This document shows, one piece after another, positions 47,733-57,400 of a stretch of 64,000 bases of DNA. The notes under the pieces are model-generated. The model worked only from the letters and a program-made list of their open reading frames with translations, did no database searches and was not told the origin of the DNA. The stretch is from Sphaerolaimus hirsutus (taxonomy: Eukaryota; Nematoda; Chromadorea; Monhysterida; Sphaerolaimidae), in assembly GCA_964036195.1 (NCBI GenBank), contig OZ038450.1, positions 22,349,208 to 22,413,207 on the forward strand. The letters run 5' to 3'. The stretch's first letter is position 1. The number at the start of each line of letters is the position of its first letter. The position numbers and the translations under genes are program-made.

Positions 47733-48260
47733 ATGGATGTGACAGACATCGAAGCTATAATAAATGGCGATTCGACCCTAAGTAAAAATGGTACGGGATG
47801 CATTAATTTAAATGAATGCATCGATTTGAGTGAAGTCATTCAAGTGGGAAAGGGGAGTGTATGCTTTTTAAAATACCCTGACTTGACATGGGGTCACTTT
47901 ATATCTATATATAGGATTGCATATAATCACGTGTTTATTTTCGATTCATTGGGGCGAGAGAATTTATCTCAGAGAGTGATCAGTGATATAAAAATGCAGT
48001 TTGATCAAAACTGCATTTTTTCTTTTAATCATGTTGTAATACAGAAAAAAGCTGCTGATACATGCGGCTTATATGCCCTCATTTTTTTGAAATTGATGTG
48101 TTTGTGTAAACACATAAGAAATTTAACTACCGTATTGCAAGTTATATCATTAATTTGCAAACACAATGTAAGGTTTTTATTTTTTACTTTGTTTGATAAA
48201 CAGCTGACGACAACAAGAATGTTGTCTAAAGGTGCGAGAAATGTTATATTTGATGAATAA
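47733..48260 (+). CDS. Polinton adenain-like (Ulp1-fold) cysteine protease
   Basis: 175 residues. The catalytic residues can be placed: His 55 (WGHFIS), Asp 71 (IFDSLG), Gln 104 (VIQKK) and Cys 111 (DTCGLYAL). The order H-D-Q-C matches adenovirus protease and other maturation proteases. By family knowledge it cleaves capsid and core precursors during virion maturation. The stop codon overlaps an AATAAA signal. A strong palindrome lies in the coding sequence at 47990-48021. Confidence 0.9.
   Translation: MDVTDIEAIINGDSTLSKNGTGCINLNECIDLSEVIQVGKGSVCFLKYPDLTWGHFISIYRIAYNHVFIFDSLGRENLSQRVISDIKMQFDQNCIFSFNHVVIQKKAADTCGLYALIFLKLMCLCKHIRNLTTVLQVISLICKHNVRFLFFTLFDKQLTTTRMLSKGARNVIFDE
47990..48021. 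repeat. Hairpin within the protease coding region
   Basis: AAAAATGCAGTT and AACTGCATTTTT arms pair around a short TTGATCAA centre. The palindrome encodes the MQFDQNCIF segment between the Asp and Cys of the catalytic triad. Confidence 0.7.
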
Positions 48261-48262
48261 AC
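48257..48262 (+). terminator. Polyadenylation signal AATAAA
   Basis: AATAAA overlaps the protease stop codon and is followed by AT-rich sequence; it could serve the last transcript of the Polinton. Confidence 0.55.
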
Positions 48263-48370
48263 AATATACATATCATTCGTTTGTTCCTACTCAAATAGGT
48301 GGCAGTTGGTTTAACACTACTCTTCTCGTTCCCTCCTTCGCCTCATCCGCTGGAGGATCAATCGGATGAC

Positions 48371-48570
48371 NNNNNNNNNNNNNNNNNNNNNNNNNNNNNN
48401 NNNNNNNNNNNNNNNNNNNNNNNNNNNNNNNNNNNNNNNNNNNNNNNNNNNNNNNNNNNNNNNNNNNNNNNNNNNNNNNNNNNNNNNNNNNNNNNNNNNN
48501 NNNNNNNNNNNNNNNNNNNNNNNNNNNNNNNNNNNNNNNNNNNNNNNNNNNNNNNNNNNNNNNNNNNNNN
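48371..48570. other. Assembly gap of exactly 200 N
   Basis: The gap falls between the right side of the Polinton and exon 1 of C1. Its round size suggests a placeholder. It removes the end of C1 exon 1, all of the C1 downstream exons, and possibly the true Polinton terminus. Confidence 0.95.
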
Positions 48571-49149
48571 ACGCGAAGCCGCTGCCCGGCCCGCAGGTGC
48601 CCTCGTTGATGTAGGTGCCGTACACGGCCAGGCCCATGAGCAAGCACAACAGCATGTCCACGTGCGCCAGCCCCCCGAGCAGCTTGTCGAACTCTGTGCG
48701 TCGAGCCTAGGGTGTCAAAAAAATTTTTTTACGGAAAACGGAAAGGTAAAATTTTTTCACTTTACGGAAAACGGAAAACGGAAAGGTAAAAAAAAAATTT
48801 CTGCCAGAAAATGGAAAACGGAAAGGTAAAAAAATTTCACTCAGCGGAAAACGGAAAACGGAAAGGTAAAAAAAAATTGTTGGCCGGAAAACGGAAAAGT
48901 GAAATGCCGGAAAACGGAAAGCAAAATTTTCACGGAAACGGAAAAAAAGAAAGTGAAATTAGCACGGTAATAGACAAATTTGCAGAAGGAAAGCCTGCAT
49001 GCAGGTTTGCCTATTTGGCTTTGATTGTGGTAGCTGTACATTCTGCAACTATGGATCATGCCTGTAACTTCACTTGTAGTTCAAGCTTAACTGAACCAAC
49101 AAAAAATCATCAAAAAGTAGCCATAGTGGCCATAGGAAAGGAAACACTA

Positions 49150-50940
49150 TGACAATTTCACAGTCTAGAAGCAGTGGGAGTCACTGATGACCCCTATGCA
49201 ATTGATGACAACATTGCAGAGGAGATGATAATAAATAGCATAAAATTCAATGACAACAACAAACGATACTATATTGACTGGTCGTATAAAGAGAGTATCA
49301 GTAACCTTCCCCAGGGGAAAAGCAGAAGCCTTGGTGTGGTTTAAATCACTGATAAGAAGATTCAACAAAGATCCAAACTTATTCGAACAATACCGGAAAG
49401 TTTTGGATGACCAACTAGAAAAGGGAATAATTGAGATCTGTGACGACAAAACAGACAAGGGGATTCATTACCTGCCACACCAGCCAGTAATCACGCTGGG
49501 CAAATCGACATCATGCAGAATCGTGTACAATGGGTCGGCAGGTAAGCCCAGTTTCAACGAGTGCTTTTTTAGACGACCAATTACAACACCATTAACCAGG
49601 GGTCTCCTAGGGGGGGGGGGGCTGGGGGGGGGCTGCCCCCCCCCAAATCGGCCAGCTATCTATCTATCCCGGAGGCCGCTCAGCTATCTATCTATCCCGA
49701 GGCAAAATTTTTGGCTACTACCCCCAAAGACCCCCCCCAAATTGCTCAGCTATCTATCTATCTGGAGTGGTTTTTGAGAAATTTTGCCCCAATTTTCGCT
49801 CAAAATCACCAATTTTCACACCTTTTTATAGTTTTTCACCTTCAAAATCGTGCTTTCCGGCTATATACATGGTTACATACCTATTTTTAGCCATTTTATA
49901 CCTACTTATGGCTACTTTTAACTGATTCTTAGCGATTTTTTCCCCTTTCTGCCTTCTTAACCTTGAAAAAGCATATATATTGTGCCCCCGCCAGCCCCCC
50001 CCCCCAAGCCCCCCCCCCAGCCCCCCCCCAGCCCCCCCCCAGAAAAACTTTTCAGCTATCTATCCCTCCGAAGGAGCGATTTGCTATCTATCCAGCCCCC
50101 GCGAGGGCCAAAATCCTGGAGACCCCTGCCATTAACACTGGGCCTACTCCTGAGGTTCAGGGCAGGCAATCTAGCATTCACTTGCCGATATTGAAAAGGC
50201 ATTTTTGCAAATAGGATTGCATGACCAAGCTAGAGACTATTTACACACAATTTTTCTGGTTGAAAGATGCCTCAAAACCAGTAACTGAAAATAACTTAAT
50301 AGTACTTTGTTTTAAACGCGTACTGTTTGGACTTGTCTGCAGCCCAGCAATTTTGGGAACAGTCATAAAATACCATTTAAATGTGACAATAAACAACATG
50401 AATGAATATGAAGAAAATGAAGGGGAACAAAACCAGTTGGCGATGATAATAAACAACATTTACGTCGATAATTTCATCATGAGTGTCACAAATGTAGTTG
50501 AAGCTTTAGAACTATATTACAAAGTCAAAGCCTTATTTGACCAATGTTCTATGAACATGAGGGAATGGCTGTCAAACTCCAGATCATTCATGAATGAAAT
50601 AGCAGAAAACGACAGGAGTCCAAAGGTGAATAAAATTGTTGCAGTAATGGGCATGAAATAAAATCACCAAACGGACATGCTGGCAATATCAACACCAAAA
50701 TTGCAAATTGACAGCATCACAACACCAACCAGATGAAACTTGAATAAATTATTGGTGTCAGCATATGACCCAATTGGGTTCACAGCACCTGTTTCACTGA
50801 CCCTGAAATCCCAGTTGTCAATGCTGCTCCAAGAGACAAAAACAACACAATGGGATGAGCCAATTGAAGATAAATACAGATTGGAAAAACAATGGAAAAA
50901 TGCTAGAATACTGAAAATCGAGCCAGAAAATGGAAAAATG
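49150..50940 (+). pseudogene. Decayed BEL/Pao-like retroelement pol fragment
   Basis: Blocks in changing frames: KSLIRRFNKDPNLFEQYRKV with EKGIIE and YLPHQPVI (region before the RT palm), then RIVYNGSAGKPSFNECFF, then after the nested insertion a block starting at 50189 with ADIEKAFLQIGLHDQARDY, then FKRVLFGLVCSPAILG and IYVDNFI (the RT catalytic box, with Asn in the second Asp place), and a region with AYDPIGFTAPVSL before the RNase H area. The frameshifts and the altered box show it is dead. No LTRs are visible. Confidence 0.75.
49597..50128. mobile_element. 532-bp hAT-like element with CAGGGGTCTCC ends nested in the Pao relic
   Basis: Ends CAGGGGTCTCC / GGAGACCCCTG with perfect 8-bp TSD ccattaac (49589-49596 and 50129-50136). 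Interior: G/C homopolymers and repeated cagctatctatctatcccgg boxes on both sides, as in 20987 and 24387. Confidence 0.85.
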
Positions 50941-51493
50941 GCCTGGTAAAACGGAAACGGAAAGGTAAAAATTTTTCAGCCGGAAAACGGAAAAATGGGC
51001 CGGAAAAACGGAAACGGAAAGGTAAAAAATTTTCAGCTGCCGGAAAAACGGAAAGGTAAAAATTTTTCGGCTGCCGGAAAACGGAAAGGTAAAAAATTTT
51101 CCTGCGGAAACGGAAAACGGAAACGGAAATTTATCACACTAGTCGAGCCATTGGCGATATTTTCAGGGAATTCACGATTTGGATAGTTGAGGGATTTTGG
51201 GGAGTTTGGCTGGTTTGCGTGGGGTTTTGTGCGTTTTTGGATGGAAGCAAATTTGTGTCTTTGTGGAAGGTTGATTTTTGCGACAGCAAGGTGTTTATAG
51301 TGCCTGTGGTCTTTACATTTCTGTATACCAGTTTCTAACAATAAGAAGATATTGACTGACAGATATTTTTAATTCATTCATTTTCTGATCCACCTTGTGG
51401 TATTTGTATAAATCAATATTTATGGTATTTATCACACGCTTTCTCTCTCTAATATTCCAAATCACATGCACACCATTTATACTGTTTTTTTCC

Positions 51494-54400
51494 TCATTTT
51501 GTTTTCTCTCAAGACTGGGTTGACTGGTCAGATTTCGTCTCTCCAGTCGATTTCGAAGTTCCCGTCGCACTGTGCGAGTCGATTTTTATCAACTCGCTCT
51601 CGTTTGTTTCGTTCCTCGGCGGCTGGTCGTCGAAGTTTATATTCGTATCGACCACCAAGTTCACGTTGTTGTTCTTGTCCGAGCCTTTGAGTTTTTTTTT
51701 AAATTTGCACCTTTTTAAAAATAAGTTTTAATCCCAAGTTGGGTGTTTTCACCCTCAAGTCGATTCTGGGTCTTGACTAGGGTTGGGAATCCGCTCCGAC
51801 CCGAACCCGCACATTTTTTGCAACCGAAACCCGATACCCGACCCGAACTTTTTTGGAACCGATACCCGAACCGCAACTTTTTGACATTTCCAACCCTAGT
51901 CTCGTCTCCCCAATCCCTAAAAGCCCCCCCTTTTTCAAATCCACATAAATGTGAGCAAGGATGTATCCAGGGGGGGTGGGCGGGGGGGGGCTGCAGCCCC
52001 CCCTTCCCGGGGTGAGACCAAAAAAGTCGCGGAAAATGCGACTTTCCCCATATAATTTTTGATGTTTCTGAAAAATTTTGCGCGCATGCGCGCAATTTCT
52101 TCCCCATGCATTGTATTTTAAGCGGATCGTTCCGTTAAAACCAATATCCTTGGAAATCAACACATTTTTGCGACTTTTTGCTGTATATGTATGCATAATT
52201 ACATACATATAAAGCGGTTCCCGGCGCTGGCGCCAACGCCAACAGCGCCATGGCGTGGCGCCTATGTATGGCGCTAGCGCCAAAACGCCTTTTTGTACCT
52301 ATATCGTGAAAAATTTCAAGGGGGGGGGGGGGGCTGAGCCCCCCCCGTTCGCCGGCCCCCGTAAACAAGCAGCCCCCCCCGCTCAAAAATCCTGGATACG
52401 TCCCTGAATGTGAGCAACTCACAGGCTTGCTCCCAAGCTTCCACTACCGAGGGCACGTTCACTAGTGTCAGTATGAGAACGGCCGTGTGGTGCATGAAAA
52501 AGTCATTCAGTAGTTCGGGCAAGTCGTCGCTGAATTTTACCACTCGCCATATCATGGCTGCCAGGTTGAGCACCAGACTGAGCGCCACCTGCGTGTGGGT
52601 TTAAGTTGCGTCAAGTGTCAAGTTGCCGCAATGATTCAACTTTAGCTTGGATGGTTGTGTGTTGATGCTATGTAGAAGGGCCATGGCTTGTCTAAAGTGG
52701 CACTTTTTGGTGGCCACCAGCACACCGAAGAATGGATATTGTCTGACTTGGCACTTTGCCACCACTTTGCCTCCACGAACTTTCCACGATGAAGTTCACT
52801 ATACTAAAGCATCCTGGTTTATTATTACAGCCTTGAGTGCATAAGTTATGATGGACAAGTTGATGGAAAAACCCCCACCATATTCAATCTCCATGTATAA
52901 ATTTTTGCGCTTTGAAAAAAAGGCTGGCTGCCGTATTTCCACGATGGCACTTTGCCAAGATCCTGGCTGCAGCACCGCCACCGTTTCCCGACCATGACAC
53001 ACTGCAACAGCAAAAGCGCCACACCATCACCAACCAGCCCCGCAGCCAGCCCAGCGGCCGCCACTCTCAGCGTGTGGTTGTCCCTGCCGCTCATGATGGC
53101 GCAGCCGCACCACGAGCCCAGCACGGCCACCGTGATGAAGATAATCAGCAGCGCGTCGACACTGCCGCCCGGCAGGTAGTTGTCGTTCTGGGGGCACTCG
53201 CAAAACCTGTGAAATGCCATGTAAAGTGTCAAATGTCATGTAAAGTGTCAAAAGTCATGTAAAATGCCCTGGAAAATGGCAAACTTGTTTACCACTTTCC
53301 AGGGCATTTTACATGAATTTCGACACTCCACTTGACATTTTACATTTCACATGGCATTTTACAGGGTCTGAGAGTGGCACCAGGATGTAGTAGCGCACGG
53401 CGACCATGCACAGGATGTAGTGCGCGGTGCACAGCGTGGCCACCGGCGAGCACAGCAGCGCCGTGGTGATGTGTCTGCGCGTGCGCTGCTGAATCACGAT
53501 TGGTGTTTGATGTGTGGTGGATAAGGCTTTTTAGATGATTTCATTCTTCTCTGCTCATTTTTATAGTTAAAAAAGGAAAACACACCATTCCAAAAATGAG
53601 AGATTTTTTGGCGCAGTAGCTACCTATATGTGTGCATAATCACATATTTTTTATAGTTGAATGTCATAAAATTCCCACAAAAAAGACACTCCAAAATTTA
53701 AAAACGAACACGGGTTCAATGTTGCGCATGATGGTGCACCTGTCGAGGGTGTACTTGAACCTGTCGCTGCCCTGACCCGTCTCCACCTTCGTGTCGTGCA
53801 TGTTGTCCAGTTCCCGTCTTTTTGGGATGTATTCTTGACCCAGCGATGCCAGTGTGACGCCGACTGGGTTTTTTAGGGGGGTGGGTTAATTGAGATCGTA
53901 GTCTAGGATATGTGTTGACGCGTTATTGTGTATATTTAGGTCTAGTCAAAATTTGTGATCTGAGTTTTGCGCCACTGCAAACTGGAAACTACAATACAGG
54001 GGTGGGCATCTTCAGTTACCGCTGGAAAAACGCGATAGCTTGAGCTACGGTTGAGCTATCACAGTGAAATTTTAACACAATAGAGTAGACTCCATAGGAC
54101 ACCTATTCTGAAGTTTGCAACCCAAACGGCCACATTTTGGGTGAGTAGTGGAACACACCGTTTTTAGTGTAATTTTGTGACTAGGCGTCACCCATAGGAT
54201 AAATCGAGGGTGGCATTTGAGGGGGGGGGGGTCACCGGTCTTTGGTGTTGTCCCATTCTGTCGTACATTGGCCGATTTGGATGCCCTTTGAGTATGTTGG
54301 GGTTTGGGGTCGGGGCTACAACCAAATTCTTTGTTTTTCTCGAAAAGTCCCCCAGTCCTGAGATAACGGGGGTCAAGTCACAAAATTACACTAAAAACTG

Positions 54401-57400
54401 TGTGTTCCACAACTCACCCAAAATGTGGCCGTTTGGGTTGCAAACTTCAGAATAGGTGTCCTATGGAGTCTACTCTATTGTGCTAAAATTTCACTGCGAT
54501 AGCTCAACCGTAGCTCAAGCTATCGCGTTTTTCCAGCGGTAACTGAAAATGCCCATCCCTGTATTTTTATAAAAATATCCGTCTGCACGTGTGTCGAAAA
54601 ACAGTTTTGTTTTCTAATCATCGACACCCTACCCTAGCATTGAATCCATACTCAATTGACAATAATCAGAGGTTTCACCATTTTATACAAAATCACATTC
54701 AAATTTCCAAACCCACATATTTTAATAGCCAATTTGATCCATTTAAACAGAATGTACCCAGTGAGCACCATGCACACGCTGTTCACGGCTTCATTGAACG
54801 CGTAGGGCACCATTTTCTGCGCTACTTTTCCCAGTGGGCCGCTATACTTGGTGCTATTTTCCTTGCCGGGCATGAATTTGCTGCACCAGGGCTGGCACAC
54901 GGGCGCCAGGATCATTGCTGACAGGTCGCCGCTGCCGAAAAGGTTTTGGATGCTGTTGATGGACACCATTATCATCTGGGGGGGGGGGTATTTTAGTGCT
55001 GCTGAGTTTTGGATGTGTCATTGGTCTGGTAATTTGAAAAGGAAAAATGTTATATAGTCTCGGCGGACATCAAACTTACCTACTATGGAAACCTACCATA
55101 ACCCATCTGAATAATGAGCCAAAAATTTTACAGTTTTTCACCACAGTATTTCGTTTTTATGGAATAATTAATTTAAAAACTTATCACAAGATTTTATTCA
55201 TAAAATTATGGTAGGATTCTGCACACACTTTGCGGTCCGCCGAGTATATTCAAAAGCACTACAAAAAACCTCTGCCCCATTTCGTTTTCAAAACCCAAGT
55301 AACACGCACCTGGACAAACACGAGACCGGTGGCAATCATTCTGTTTTTGTTGGTCGCTTTGCGGCCGCACATTTTGATGCCCAAATGCAGAGTGATGGCT
55401 ATTATGCAAGCGATGCTGCCGACTACGCCGCGCGCTGCGAAAGTTGAAAGTTTGTATTGGCGCTGCGTACACTAGTTTTCATACTAAATTTTGAGAACTC
55501 ATAAATTAGCTTTGAACCTGTTTGAGTTTTCCACAATGGCGCTCCACACGGTGGTTGACGCTACTTTTTAGAAGTCGATTGAGTCAACTCAGAGTCAACT
55601 GTTTTTTTTTAGTTGACCCCAGAACCTATTTAGTTAAAAACGTGCACACTTTTTTTGTGTCAACTGAAAAATTTGGACAGTTGACAATTTTGTGAAAGTG
55701 ACAAGTCAATTAAAATGACACGCATGCGCTAAAAAGTGTACGTTTTTCATTCAGTTGACATTTCTTGATGATTACCTTTGTCAATTGGGTGATTTTATTA
55801 GGCAAAAATCAATTTTAGTTGACATTTTTGCTGCACTCAAATAACAGATTTTTGTAGTGAAAATGTCAACTAGTGAAAAGTGTGTATGTAGTGCATGCAG
55901 GTGTACGTTTTTAGTTGACATTTTCATTTTACAGAAATTCAATTGACACAAGTAGTCGCTCTTCATTGTCAACTGCCCAAAATAGTGCAAAAAAGTACGT
56001 TTTTTCGCTAGTTGACACAGCACTCGCCGACTTTCTAAAAGTACCTTTATTAATTCATTTTTAATTGAAAATGTATGAAATTTGAGACTCTGATAGAGAA
56101 AAATTTACTCCATCTTTCATAGAAGAACTTTTTGCATGAAAAATTTTAATAAAGTTTTGAAAAACATTTTTGTCCAAATTTTTTGCTTGAGTTGACATCA
56201 GGTTTTTGTACTGATCTTACGCGCACGCTCACTTGACAACCATGAATTTTTAACTTTGTCAACTTCAAAAAAAGTTTTATCACAAAACTTACTAAAAATG
56301 TAATTTGATGCTGTAGTAGTGAGGGAAAAGGTGAAAAAGTGGATAAAGACTGGTGAATGCAGACTGTCATAAATAAAATGACCAAATTGCTCAATTGACA
56401 TATCATGTGATTGTATTTGTCAAATTCATAATCTCATGCTCAACTCAGCAATTTTTCACTCATTTTCAAAAATCATTTTTGAAAGTCAAAAATGTTTCCA
56501 TTCTTAACAATTAAAAAATATATGTTTGAAAATTTTTCCTCTATCAAATGACATGTATTACACAATTTTAATTGCAGTAAAAACATAACTTTGAAATATT
56601 TATACATAGAATTTTTTAAAAATCATATATTTTGTTTCCTGTATGCATTTCTTTTTGTTCACTGATCACTATGTTCCAAATTTTTTTATCTTTCTGCTGG
56701 TACTGTTTGCAATATGATATACATTTATTGTGTTAAATGAAAAATAAATTTTGGTTTGATACAAAATAATTTTTTCATCTATCATAAAGGCATCATTCAA
56801 ACATGTTGATATATCAAAAAATTGCCCTATATTAATACTACATGAATCACCAAAACAATTTTCACACAATTACACATGTCACAAATTAAAAATTTTTCAA
56901 TGTGAAACAAGAAAATAAATTTTAAAATTATCATCCTTTACTTTAACATGAATAATCAAGTGTCGCAATATCAAATGGCTTTTGCTTAACAACATAGGAA
57001 CATTTAAATCACACAAATAGCATCAAAGAAGGCTGGGTCAACTCATTTCTGAAAATGTATTTTTTGCAGTTGACAATATCGTTTAACAATCAGACCTAAC
57101 TAACCAAAAAATAACAAAAAACAGGTTAACACATACGCAGTTGCGTAAATGTCTACTAAGAAATAGGTTGTGTCAACTAAATGGAGTTGACTCTGAGTTG
57201 ACGCTGGAATCGATGTCAACTAGCGTGTGCAGCGCCAATGGCCCTGCGCACACTAGTTTTCACACGAAATTTCCTAAACTCATAAATGAGTTTCAAACAT
57301 GTTTGAGGTTTCCACAATGAGTCATTTTCAATCTCCGTCAACTGTAGTTGACAGCCACCTCATTGTAGAAAACTCAAATGCGTTCTAAGCTGATTTGTGA

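Larger units (their letters stand above)
36104..48321 (+). mobile_element. Polinton/Maverick, complete gene set, approximate boundaries
   Basis: Ten co-directional genes between 36361 and 48260 encode the hallmark Polinton modules. All frames are intact, and neighbours overlap or nearly abut. Boundaries are uncertain. The heptamer AGTAGTG at 36104-36110 and its inverse CACTACT at 48315-48321 are the best terminal candidates (Polinton ends often start with AG), followed by weak similarity around TTTGAG, but the flanks cattgcatgac and cttctcgtt show no 6-bp duplication. No long terminal inverted repeat is visible. The right end may instead lie in the gap at 48371-48570. Confidence 0.9.
48708..51141. 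mobile_element. 2.4-kb composite element with 8-bp TSD gtcgagcc
   Basis: Ends TAGGGTGTC and ATCACACTA (inverted TAG-GTG); TSD gtcgagcc at 48700-48707 and 51142-51149. The empty site is in A1 and B1. Both ends carry arrays of CGGAAAACGGAAAGGTAAAA (48730-48960 and 50930-51130) in the same orientation. The centre is a decayed BEL/Pao-type pol (49150-50940), itself split by another element at 49597-50128. Confidence 0.72.
48571..51151 (-). pseudogene. C1: synaptogyrin-like exon 1, split by a 2.4-kb element and truncated by the gap
   Basis: The ATG is at 51151-51149. After the first bases the exon is interrupted by the element 48708-51141 and its TSD, and resumes at 48707 down to 48571, where the gap begins. 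The remaining sequence is nearly identical to A1 and B1 exon 1. The insertion separates the start codon from the rest of the exon. Confidence 0.75.

Noticed and set aside
36361-48260. Viral contamination instead of an integrated element
   Set aside because: Gene D and introner-type repeats run up to the left side, and cluster exons lie just beyond the gap, so integration in host DNA is the simpler reading, though the gap leaves the right junction unproven.
48291-48829. ORFs crossing the N gap
   Set aside because: They contain only unknown residues in the middle and join unrelated sequences.
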